Source: a bacterium
GTDB lineage: Bacteria > Oederibacteriota > PGYV01 > DSBP01
Assembly (NCBI GenBank): GCA_011049465.1
Contig: DSBP01000309.1
Coordinates: forward strand, 1-7,810
Direction: 5' to 3'
DNA length: 7,810 bases
In this document: piece by piece, positions 1 through 6,077 of the stretch
How positions within the stretch are numbered: position 1 is the first letter of the stretch
How the letters are laid out: each line of letters opens with the position of its first letter
Made by a program: the position numbers and the translations under genes
Notes under the pieces: generated by a model
Seen by the model: the letters and a program-made list of their open reading frames with translations, nothing else
The model's database searches: none
What the model was told of the DNA's origin: nothing

Positions 1-106
1 AGCCTAATCGCGCATATTCACGAGTCTCCATTTGAACAGGCTCACCGCCGATGTAAATCGGCGAAATTTCTCCGCCAGCCGCCCCAGCCCACCTCCAGTA
101 CGGCAA
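1..106 (-). other. possible 5' fragment of a divergent ORF, unidentified
   Basis: On the minus strand a frame stays open from a TTG at 106-104 to the window edge, about 35 codons. An AAGGA-like ribosome site lies 8 nt upstream (119-115). The predicted peptide includes GGEISPIYIGGEPVQMETRE, which reads like protein but which I do not recognise. Against it: the start is TTG, a stop codon lies directly upstream in frame, and the plus strand is also open here (frame 1 up to a TAA near 139). The segment looks more GC-rich than the promoter region that follows. It may be a real divergent gene, intergenic DNA, or edge-of-assembly sequence. Confidence 0.22.
46..63. repeat. short perfect inverted repeat (hairpin)
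   Basis: CGCCGAT (46-52) and ATCGGCG (57-63) are exact reverse complements around a 4-base GTAA loop. No T-run follows on either strand, so it is not an obvious intrinsic terminator. It lies upstream of the rpmH promoter and could be a protein site, a remnant of a terminator, or chance. Confidence 0.35.
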
Positions 107-120
107 TCAATTTTTCCTTA

Positions 121-149
121 TTGACACTTTCGCTGTTTTAATCTATACT
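121..149 (+). promoter_or_regulatory. sigma-70 type promoter for the rpmH operon
   Basis: A perfect -35 hexamer TTGACA (121-126) is followed after exactly 17 nt by a -10 hexamer TATACT (144-149), one base from consensus. Transcription would start near 156, giving an mRNA leader of about 60 nt before rpmH. No other promoter of similar quality is visible before 6403, so this one may drive the whole ten-gene run. The start of rpmH-rnpA is a usual place for a strong promoter. Confidence 0.8.
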
Positions 150-163
150 TTTTATATTAAAAA

Positions 164-197
164 TCCCATATAAATATACGGGAAATAAAACTTTTTT
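164..197 (+). promoter_or_regulatory. weak leader hairpin followed by a T-run (possible attenuator)
   Basis: TCCC (164-167) pairs with GGGA (180-183), and ATA (168-170) can pair with TAT (175-177) across a two-base bulge. A run of six T lies at 192-197, eight bases after the stem. It sits inside the predicted rpmH leader. The stem is short and AT-rich and the T-run is too far away for a convincing terminator, so this is only a candidate structure. Confidence 0.2.
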
Positions 198-216
198 AAT
201 AACACGGAGAACAACT

Positions 217-357
217 ATGCCTAAAAGGACTTATCAGCCTCACAGGAAGAGGGCTAAAAAGAAACACGGTTTTTTAAAGAGAATGTCTTCCAGCACAGGT
301 AAAAATATCATAAATAAAAGAAGGCGCAAAGGAAGGCATAAACTGACTAAGGTTTAG
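217..357 (+). CDS. rpmH: 50S ribosomal protein L34
   Basis: A 46-residue, strongly basic protein that begins MPKRTYQPHRKRAKKKHGF and ends GRHKLTKV. This matches the L34 pattern of an N-terminal KRTYQP, a central HGF..RM, and a C-terminal RRRKGR(H/K)xL. L34 is a small protein of the large ribosomal subunit that packs into 23S rRNA. The length is as usual for the family (44-48). The ATG has a GGAG ribosome site at 206-209 with 7-nt spacing. It is the first gene after the promoter at 121-149. rnpA follows after 22 nt, which is the classic rpmH-rnpA pairing. It is easily missed because of its size. Confidence 0.96.
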   Translation: MPKRTYQPHRKRAKKKHGFLKRMSSSTGKNIINKRRRKGRHKLTKV

Positions 358-366
358 CGCCTTATT

Positions 367-372
367 AAGGAG
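367..372 (+). promoter_or_regulatory. ribosome binding site pointing to an ATC start for rnpA
   Basis: AAGGAG is followed by 7 nt and then ATC at 380-382, in the rnpA frame. No ATG, GTG or TTG occurs in that frame between the upstream stop (TGA 344-346) and codon 470. This is the best Shine-Dalgarno site near the gene, and its spacing fits only the ATC. It therefore decides the start of rnpA. Confidence 0.75.
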
Positions 373-379
373 ATTTAAT

Positions 380-712
380 ATCGCAAGAAACTCCCCAAAA
401 ACAAGGGATATCCGTTATATTCTTAAAAACGGGATAAAGAAATCCAATCAGTATTTTGCGGTTTATACTTTGAAAAATGCGGAAATCAGGGAACCGCGGC
501 TCTTTGCGGCAAACCTGGCAAAAAAAGCCGTAAAAAAAGCAAGCGCGCGGAATCTTTACAAGAGAAGGATAAAGGCTGTTTTCGCGAAACATAAGGGCTT
601 ATTCGGGCAGGTCGATGTCCTGATAATGCCCAGGCCGGGCATTGCAGGGCTTTTGACTTTCGCGGAAATCGAGGAAAACCTCCTGCGCCTTTTTCCAAAA
701 AGGGACAAATAA
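380..712 (+). CDS. rnpA: ribonuclease P protein component, apparent ATC start
   Basis: The protein subunit of RNase P, which helps the catalytic RNA remove 5' leaders from pre-tRNAs. From ATC380 the product is 110 residues, normal for the family. Visible parts are the N-terminal strand region (IRYILKNG around 11-18, YFAVY 25-29) and the basic RNR-type helix KKASARNLYKRR (52-63), which aligns with the usual KxxRNRxKRR. Position 52, where glycine is usual, is lysine. A TTG at 470 would give only 80 residues and would delete the N-terminal strands that bind the 5' leader, so I prefer ATC380 with its AAGGAG site. The stop overlaps the yidD ATG by one base (TAATG), suggesting coupled translation. 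The start could also be an ATG miscalled as ATC. Confidence 0.87.
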   Translation: MARNSPKTRDIRYILKNGIKKSNQYFAVYTLKNAEIREPRLFAANLAKKAVKKASARNLYKRRIKAVFAKHKGLFGQVDVLIMPRPGIAGLLTFAEIEENLLRLFPKRDK

Positions 713-921
713 TGAAGACCGTATTAACAGGATTGATCGGCATCTATCAGCGGGTTATTTCGCCTTTGCTTCCCCGCTCATGCAGGTTTTATCCGACCTG
801 CTCGGAATATTCAAAACAGGCTATTATTAAGCACGGGGCGCTCAAAGGCTCCTTCGTTTCCTTAAAACGTATAGTAAAATGCAATCCCTGGCATCCCGGC
901 GGCATTGACCATGTCAAATAA
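712..921 (+). CDS. yidD: membrane protein insertion efficiency factor YidD
   Basis: A 69-residue protein with the full YidD signature: an amphipathic N-terminal helix (YQRVISPLLP, 12-21), then CRFYPTCSEYS (24-34) with two conserved cysteines, then AIIKHGALKG (37-46), and CNPWHPGGID (57-66). The family sits at the inner face of the cytoplasmic membrane and aids YidC-dependent insertion. Length is typical (70-85). The start ATG overlaps the rnpA stop by one base, so translation is probably coupled. The rnpA-yidD-yidC order is the standard one. The C-terminus is short, ending HVK in place of the common DPVP. Confidence 0.95.
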   Translation: MKTVLTGLIGIYQRVISPLLPRSCRFYPTCSEYSKQAIIKHGALKGSFVSLKRIVKCNPWHPGGIDHVK

Positions 922-952
922 CCCGCACGGAAAAGCACGGGCAAATAAAAAT

Positions 953-972
953 CCCCGGGCCAAGGCCCGGGG
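953..972. terminator. perfect GC-rich hairpin between yidD and yidC; terminator-like on the minus strand
   Basis: CCCCGGGCC (953-961) and GGCCCGGGG (964-972) are exact reverse complements separated by AA, so the stem is effectively 8-9 bp and all G/C. Reading plus, the stem is followed by TATTAGCAAC, not a U-tract. Reading minus, it is followed by ATTTTTATTTG, which is terminator-like. No minus-strand gene is apparent here. On the plus transcript the stem may instead limit read-through, protect mRNA ends, or serve as a processing site between yidD and yidC. Confidence 0.5.
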
Positions 973-1015
973 TATTAGCAACAGCGGAATAAACTTTGAA
1001 TAAAGGAGCTTTATA

Positions 1016-2671
1016 ATGAATGAATCAAAGAGGCTGATAACTTTTATAGTCCTGTCCGGCATTATCCTTTTCGGCTTTAATCTAATCTTTCCGCCTTCAA
1101 AATCCGGCAAGCCTTCACGGCAGGAAAGCCCGGTATCATCCTCTCCGGCTCCGGCAAAAACAGAAGCAGCCTCCCCTTCTTCCGACAGATTAAAAACATC
1201 CGCGCCCGCGCAAAAAACCCAGGAAATCAGGACCATAGAGGAAAAGCTGGTTGCGGTAGAGACCGGGCTTTACACGGCCACGTTTGCCACCATAGGCGCA
1301 ACGCTGAAAAGTTTTGCCTTAAAGGCGTACACAGATTCTTTTGACAAAAAATCCGGCGACCCCATCGAACTCATCCCGAACAAAGCCTCATACACATATC
1401 TTGCTTTTTCAATTCCCGGCTATGACCTTGAAAACTCAGCGTGGGATTTTACCGGCAGGACAGAAAAAGACGGGGAAACAAAACTTGTCTTTTCCTCAAG
1501 AATCAGGCAGGGCGTAACCGCGGAACGGACTTATACGCTCCGGGATGACAGCTATCTTATTTCTTCGGATATAAAAATCATCAATAATTCCGGCGTGCCC
1601 GCGGTTTTCAAGGACATGGCCTATTCATGGGGCCCTAACATTCACAGGCTTCCGGCTGATACGCTCAGAGAAAAAGTCGGTTTTTTCCATTACAACAGGG
1701 TCTATTACCCTGTTCTTAAAAACAAATCCAAACACAAGGAAATCAACCTGAAAATACAGGAAGAGAGAATAACAACCCTGGCCGAAAAACCCGAATGGGT
1801 TGTCTTTAAGGACATGTACTTTGTCACCTCCTTTCTTTTTAACGCGCTCACAGACTACAAGGAAATACAGATTAAAGAGACCCCCGGAGGTTTCGCGTTT
1901 TTAACAGTAAACCTTAAAGATGTTCTTATTGAGCCGGGCGCTTCCGAATCATTTAAAATAGACTCTTATATCGGCCCGCAGGAATACAAAAAGCTCAAAA
2001 AACACGGAATGCAGGCCGCAATCGACCTTGGCTGGATTAAATTTCTCGGCGTATGGATGTTTTATGGCATGGACTTCCTTTACAGCATCACCAATAATTA
2101 CGGGGTCGCCATCATCCTTCTTACCATACTTATCAGAGGGCTTCTCTGGTATCCCTCCCAGAAGAGCTATAAGCACATGAAGGAAACCCAGAAAAAAATG
2201 AATGTAATAAAACCCCGCATGGAAACCCTGAAAAAAATATACAAAGATGACTCCAAAAAGATGAACGAGGAGATGATGAAGCTCTACCAGGAGTACAAAA
2301 TCAACCCCTTTGGCGGGTGCCTGCCCATGCTGCTGCAGCTGCCTATTTTTATCGCGCTTTACCAGACTCTTGTCTCAATGGTTGAGCTGAAGGGCGCCTC
2401 TTTCGCCTTCTGGCTCAAGGACCTCTCAATACCCGACCCGCTTTATATTCTTCCCTTCTTTATGGGCACGACCATGTTTATACAGACAAAAATGTCACAG
2501 ACAATGTCTCCGTCTCCTGAGGCAGAAACACAGCAGAAGATACTGCTCTTTGGAATGCCCATATTCCTTACCTTTCTTTCCTTTAACTGGCCGTCAGGGC
2601 TTCTGCTTTACTGGAGCGTATCAAACCTGCTTGGAATACTTCAGCAGTTTTTTGTAAATAAAAGCAAGTAG
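1016..2671 (+). CDS. yidC: membrane protein insertase YidC (diderm type)
   Basis: A 551-residue insertase that places membrane proteins in the cytoplasmic membrane alone or with SecYEG. Order seen: N-terminal helix (about 7-26), a Ser/Pro/Ala-rich linker (30-70), a large exported P1 beta domain (about 75-335), then the conserved core. The core has the hydrophilic-groove arginine in ILIRG (R374), a charged cytoplasmic hairpin (about 385-425), KINPFGGCLPMLLQLPIF (428-445), and further helices to about 540 (FNWPSGLLLYWSVSNLLGI). Length matches E. coli YidC (548), and the P1 domain argues for an outer-membrane organism. The ATG has AAGGAG at 1003-1008 with 7-nt spacing. It follows yidD after a 94-nt gap with a strong hairpin. 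The C-terminal tail is short and only mildly basic. Confidence 0.97.
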   Translation: MNESKRLITFIVLSGIILFGFNLIFPPSKSGKPSRQESPVSSSPAPAKTEAASPSSDRLKTSAPAQKTQEIRTIEEKLVAVETGLYTATFATIGATLKSFALKAYTDSFDKKSGDPIELIPNKASYTYLAFSIPGYDLENSAWDFTGRTEKDGETKLVFSSRIRQGVTAERTYTLRDDSYLISSDIKIINNSGVPAVFKDMAYSWGPNIHRLPADTLREKVGFFHYNRVYYPVLKNKSKHKEINLKIQEERITTLAEKPEWVVFKDMYFVTSFLFNALTDYKEIQIKETPGGFAFLTVNLKDVLIEPGASESFKIDSYIGPQEYKKLKKHGMQAAIDLGWIKFLGVWMFYGMDFLYSITNNYGVAIILLTILIRGLLWYPSQKSYKHMKETQKKMNVIKPRMETLKKIYKDDSKKMNEEMMKLYQEYKINPFGGCLPMLLQLPIFIALYQTLVSMVELKGASFAFWLKDLSIPDPLYILPFFMGTTMFIQTKMSQTMSPSPEAETQQKILLFGMPIFLTFLSFNWPSGLLLYWSVSNLLGILQQFFVNKSK

Positions 2672-2682
2672 CGGAGGGAAAA

Positions 2683-3327
2683 ATGGAAACCGTAAAAAAA
2701 ACCGCTTCCACCATCTCGGAAGCGGTCAGGGAATTTTTAAACGAAAACAATACAGAGCTCTCTTCTGTTTACGTTAATTTACTAAGCGAAAAAGTTTTTA
2801 CCGACAAAAAGGAATTCACGGTTGAACTCTCTGTACGCGTCAACAACGGCCAGAGGCCGCCTCCCCCGCCGGAGGTTGACATGGAATACGCCAAAGATAT
2901 ACTCAGCGGATTGCTTACCCACATGAAGTTTACCGGTTTTCAGATAGAAACGCCCCCGGAAAACGGAATTAAAACCCTTAAGATTAACGTTCCCGGAAAA
3001 GACGGCCTTCTCATAGGAAAAAACGGCAGAAACATCCTGTCAATGCAGTATATTCTCTCATCAGCGCTGGAAAAAAAATTCAGGCGCCACACGCCGGTTT
3101 TGATTGATATTGATTCTTACCGGTCAAAACGGGCGGCATACTTAAAAAATACTGCCGCCGCCATGTGCCAAAAAGCAAAAGAAGAACAGTGTGAGATAAT
3201 AACAGAACTGCTTCCTTCTTACGAAAGAAAACTGATACACGAGGAGCTGAGCGGTGATGACTCAATCAAGACTTTCAGCGCGGGAAAAGGCCCCTACAAG
3301 AAAGTAGTCATTACAGCCCTGCTGTAA
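2683..3327 (+). CDS. jag: Jag/KhpB family RNA-binding protein (Jag_N, KH, R3H)
   Basis: A 214-residue protein with all three Jag parts. The N-terminal Jag_N segment is about 1-40 (KKTASTISEAVREFL). A KH domain lies around 95-145 with the GxxG loop GKNG (112-115) in LLIGKNGRNILSMQYIL. A C-terminal R3H domain (about 150-214) carries R182-x3-H186 in YERKLIHEEL and ends GPYKKVVI. The family binds RNA and in Gram-positives affects cell elongation and division; its role in diderms is less clear. The linker has a PPPPP stretch (59-63). GGAGGG at 2673-2678 precedes the ATG by 4 nt. It lies 11 nt after yidC and 3 nt before mnmE, its usual place. An 8-A run occurs at 2694-2701. Confidence 0.94.
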   Translation: METVKKTASTISEAVREFLNENNTELSSVYVNLLSEKVFTDKKEFTVELSVRVNNGQRPPPPPEVDMEYAKDILSGLLTHMKFTGFQIETPPENGIKTLKINVPGKDGLLIGKNGRNILSMQYILSSALEKKFRRHTPVLIDIDSYRSKRAAYLKNTAAAMCQKAKEEQCEIITELLPSYERKLIHEELSGDDSIKTFSAGKGPYKKVVITALL

Positions 3328-3330
3328 AAA

Positions 3331-4725
3331 ATGGATAACGACACAATAACAGCGCCCGCGACTTTTCCTTCCCTGTCCGCCATCGGCGTCATAAGAATAT
3401 CGGGCGGCAAAACACGCGGGATTATGTCTTCAATATTCACTCTGAAAAACGGCAAAAAACCGGATTTTCCCCACCGCTCTTCGGTCAGGGGTTTAATTGC
3501 CGGCAGTTCCGGGATAATCGACGAAGCAGTGGCTGTTTTTTACGAGTCTCCACGCTCTTACACGGGGGAAGATATGGCTGAAATTTCCTGCCACGGAAAC
3601 CCGTTTATTGTGTCAGCTATCACCTCCCTAATATGCAGCAAAGGCGGGCGCATTGCGTCCCCCGGAGAATTTACAAAACGCGCTTTCTTAAACGGAAAAA
3701 TGGACCTCTCCGCAGCTGAAGCGGTCAAAGATATTATTTCCGCCGAAAACAAGACGGCCCTTAAGCTGGCACTGTCTCAGCTTCTCGGTTCAGAGAACAG
3801 GGCTGTCAGCGCGCTGAGGGAAAAACTTCTCAGCCTTATGTCTGAAATATCAGCGGCAATCGAGTTTCCCGAAGATGCCGCGGCTGAAACAGGCTCTTTT
3901 GCGCCTGCCTCCGCAATGGATGATTTAAGGGAACGGCTTCTCGTACTTGCAGATATCGCGGGCCGCGGCGCCATGCTTAAAAACGGCATCAGAACCGTTA
4001 TTATCGGCAGGCCCAACTCGGGTAAATCAAGCCTTTTAAACGCGCTTGCCGGCACTCAGCGCGCAATAGTGACTCCTTCCCCCGGAACAACCAGGGATAT
4101 TATAGAAGTTCCGGTTGAGATTGACGGGCTTCCTTTCAAGCTTGTTGATACCGCTGGAATAAGGGAATCCTCAGATGCCGCGGAAATAGAAGGCGTCCGC
4201 CTCGCGAAAAAAGCCGCGGCCGAAGCAGATATAGCGCTTGTTCTTATAGACGCCGGCTCCTCCATAGACACGGAACACAACAGCGCTCTTTTTAACCTCG
4301 CGGACAGCAGGCGGTCAATAGCCGTGGTAAATAAAACCGACCTGAATCCGGCATTTAACCCCAAAGATATAGAAAAACTGGCCGGTTTCAGCGGGCCCGT
4401 CGCCCTTGTCTCTGCCCTGAAAAAAACCGGCCTTGACAGCTTAACAAACACAATAAAAAGTATTATAATGGGGACAGATGCCGCTTTCCCCGTTAATGAC
4501 ATTGTAATAACGAATCTGAGGCACAAAGAAGCTCTTTTAAAAGCAGCGCAGTCCCTTGGATCCGCTGTCACCGCCCTTAAAAACAGCGCGCCGGTGGAGC
4601 CGCAGCTCGAGCTTGTTTTCGCGGACTTAAAGGAAGCCGCTTCATTTCTCGGGGAAATAACAGGAGCCATAACAGATGAGAACCTTCTTGAAAAAATCTT
4701 CGCAGATTTTTGCATAGGAAAATAA
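3331..4725 (+). CDS. mnmE: tRNA modification GTPase MnmE (TrmE)
   Basis: A 464-residue GTPase that works with MnmG to place the cmnm5/nm5 group on wobble U34 of tRNAs, using a folate one-carbon unit. The N-terminal folate-binding domain starts NDTITAPAT and runs to about 120. A helical domain follows, with the G domain inserted at about 220-380: G1 GRPNSGKS (226-233), G2 TTRD (253-256), G3 DTAG (273-276), G4 NKTD (334-337). The C-terminus ends GEITGAITDENLLEKIFADF and then CIGK, with the catalytic cysteine C461. E. coli MnmE is 454 residues. No ribosome site precedes the ATG, which lies 3 nt after the jag stop, so translation is likely coupled. MnmG is not in the window; a cassette of unknown genes follows instead. 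Confidence 0.98.
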   Translation: MDNDTITAPATFPSLSAIGVIRISGGKTRGIMSSIFTLKNGKKPDFPHRSSVRGLIAGSSGIIDEAVAVFYESPRSYTGEDMAEISCHGNPFIVSAITSLICSKGGRIASPGEFTKRAFLNGKMDLSAAEAVKDIISAENKTALKLALSQLLGSENRAVSALREKLLSLMSEISAAIEFPEDAAAETGSFAPASAMDDLRERLLVLADIAGRGAMLKNGIRTVIIGRPNSGKSSLLNALAGTQRAIVTPSPGTTRDIIEVPVEIDGLPFKLVDTAGIRESSDAAEIEGVRLAKKAAAEADIALVLIDAGSSIDTEHNSALFNLADSRRSIAVVNKTDLNPAFNPKDIEKLAGFSGPVALVSALKKTGLDSLTNTIKSIIMGTDAAFPVNDIVITNLRHKEALLKAAQSLGSAVTALKNSAPVEPQLELVFADLKEAASFLGEITGAITDENLLEKIFADFCIGK

Positions 4726-4726
4726 A

Positions 4727-5242
4727 ATGAAAAAAAGAATTCTTTTGGCGGTTTTGTCCGCGGCTGTTCTCGCGCTTGTAATCTTTGTTTTGCTGGCGCG
4801 GCCCGCGAAAACGCGCGACAGCCTCCAGGCGGGCGAAAGCTTTGAGGATTTCATCGTGGCTGTAAAAAACGCGAGCCCTTTAACGCTTAAAGACTTTACG
4901 GGAAAAGGCTCCTTAATACTGGCCTTTACCGACAACAGCGCTCAGTCAAAAAAATTCCTGGAACGCCTTGAATCAGGAATTCTGTCTCTTAAGGAAGACG
5001 GCAGGGCTTTTATGTGCTTTCTTGTAACCAGGGCCGGAGCGCACGCGGTTATAGAAGAAAAAACATCCAGCCCGCCGCTCATGTACAGGATGCCCTATTC
5101 CAGAATTCCTGCCATATACAGCACGCTCTCCTTCCCCCTTATTATTCACATCGGAAAAGACGGGCATATCAAGCTTGTTTACAGCGGGTATTCCCCCACT
5201 ATGTTCTCCGATATTTCCGACAGCCTGAAAGACAATAAATGA
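4727..5242 (+). CDS. membrane-anchored thioredoxin-fold-like protein lacking CXXC
   Basis: 171 residues, not firmly recognised. An N-terminal basic stretch and membrane helix (about 3-24) should anchor it with the rest outside. The exported part has the order of a TlpA/redoxin-type thioredoxin fold: LTLKDFTGKGSLILAF (52-67) as lead-in strand, then a helix SKKFLERLE (74-82), strand AFMCFLVT (94-101), and FPLIIHIGKDGHIKLVYSG (136-154) with P137 at the cis-proline place. Where an active CXXC would stand the sequence is TDNSAQS (68-74), with no cysteine. The only cysteine is C97 in a predicted strand, so redox activity is unlikely. AGGAA at 4716-4720, within the mnmE 3' end, serves its ATG, which is 1 nt after mnmE. 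Fold assignment is by pattern only. Confidence 0.8.
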   Translation: MKKRILLAVLSAAVLALVIFVLLARPAKTRDSLQAGESFEDFIVAVKNASPLTLKDFTGKGSLILAFTDNSAQSKKFLERLESGILSLKEDGRAFMCFLVTRAGAHAVIEEKTSSPPLMYRMPYSRIPAIYSTLSFPLIIHIGKDGHIKLVYSGYSPTMFSDISDSLKDNK

Positions 5243-5595
5243 ATACGCGCGCCGATAAAGTATTGAGGCTCGCGCTGCTTTTGTCGTTTATTCTCGGCGC
5301 TCCGGGCCTTTTGATGACCATAGATGCCTTTTATAAGCGCCTGTCCGTCGAAGCTGCCGCGGGCCAGGCGGAATACCTTAAGCACATGCCGTTTTTCATA
5401 GAAAACAACTCCGCTGTTTCCGCTCCTGTTTACCACAAAAACCTCACGCTGGAAAATTACGGCATATTAAGCGGAAAAATATACGGTTCCTTGTATGATT
5501 CCAGGCCATCGCTGAAAGAGGCCCGCATTGCAATAAACAGGGGCTATGCGGGCCTGTCCGTTTCCGTTATACTTGACGCGCGGGTGAGAAGATGA
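5239..5595 (+). CDS. small membrane-anchored protein, unknown function
   Basis: 118 residues, not recognised. Residues about 8-27 (LRLALLLSFILGAPGLLMTI) form one predicted membrane helix or uncleaved signal, with positive residues before it, so the remaining 90 residues should face the periplasm. That part has no cysteine and looks mixed alpha/beta, for example NLTLENYGILSGKIYGSL (68-85) and GLSVSVILDARVRR at the end. The ATG overlaps the previous stop (ATGA, 5239-5242), and the stop overlaps the next ATG the same way. This indicates coupled translation and probably equal amounts of the products. No clear ribosome site stands before it. It looks like a real gene because of the overlaps and the clean N-terminal anchor, not because of known relatives. 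Confidence 0.75.
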   Translation: MNTRADKVLRLALLLSFILGAPGLLMTIDAFYKRLSVEAAAGQAEYLKHMPFFIENNSAVSAPVYHKNLTLENYGILSGKIYGSLYDSRPSLKEARIAINRGYAGLSVSVILDARVRR

Positions 5596-6077
5596 AGAAA
5601 AAAAAACCGCTTTTAATTCCTGCAATAGCACTGCTGTCATTGTTTAGCCAGCTTGCCTTCGCGGTATTCTTTGTGCGCCATCAGGATTTTGACAGGTTTG
5701 TCTTTATCAGCCGGGAGATAAACTCATTTGCGGGGCTTGCGATTGAGCTGGAAAAGAACTATCTGGATTATACTAAAGGCCCGTCATCATCCATATTCCT
5801 GCTTGAATCCATAGACATAAACAGCGTCCTCATAAAAGAACACCACGACAGAGCCGTGGCTGTTTTCAAAGATTCCTCGCTTTCACTTAATTTTTACCCG
5901 TCAGATATAAGCGCGCGGCGCAGGTCTTCTTTTGTTTTCACGGGAATAAACAACGCTGAATTCAGGGACTCAGGCGGGGTTCTTTTCCTTGATATTCACA
6001 TAAGAAAAGAGTCTTTTACGGCCGCATATCACATAACACCTCTTTATACCCGGATGCCCCGGGCACGGAGAATATAA
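5592..6077 (+). CDS. small membrane-anchored protein, unknown function
   Basis: 161 residues, not recognised. MKKKKP and a hydrophobic stretch (about 7-28) give an N-terminal anchor or signal; the exported part has no cysteine. A helical piece (about 35-60, FVFISREINSFAGLAIELEK) follows the anchor, then beta-rich sequence such as AVAVFKDSSLSLNFYP (88-103) and GGVLFLDIHIRKESFTAAYH (128-147). The layout of one helix, a short helical stem and a beta head recalls minor pseudopilins. However, there is no prepilin peptidase site (no G-F-x4-E at the helix start), so I do not call it one. Its ATG lies in an ATGA overlap, with GGTGAG at 5583-5588 upstream. A run of nine A (5598-5606) within codons 2-5 could slip in replication or sequencing. 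Confidence 0.75.
   Translation: MKKKKPLLIPAIALLSLFSQLAFAVFFVRHQDFDRFVFISREINSFAGLAIELEKNYLDYTKGPSSSIFLLESIDINSVLIKEHHDRAVAVFKDSSLSLNFYPSDISARRRSSFVFTGINNAEFRDSGGVLFLDIHIRKESFTAAYHITPLYTRMPRARRI

Noticed and set aside
1..216. Replication origin near the rpmH start
   Set aside because: The gene order suggests proximity to an origin, but I found no TTATCCACA-like DnaA boxes or iterons in these bases.
217..380. rnpA starting inside or upstream of rpmH, as in the Thermus overlapping arrangement
   Set aside because: An in-frame TGA at 344-346 closes the rnpA frame before most of rpmH, and no standard start lies between it and 470.
470..712. TTG470 as the start of rnpA
   Set aside because: It removes about 30 residues of conserved RnpA N-terminus and has no ribosome site at good spacing; AAGGAG at 367-372 fits ATC380.
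4056..4715. Long minus-strand frame of about 219 codons opposite mnmE
   Set aside because: It is fully antisense to the conserved G domain and C-terminus of MnmE; it shows no motif of its own and is a composition shadow.
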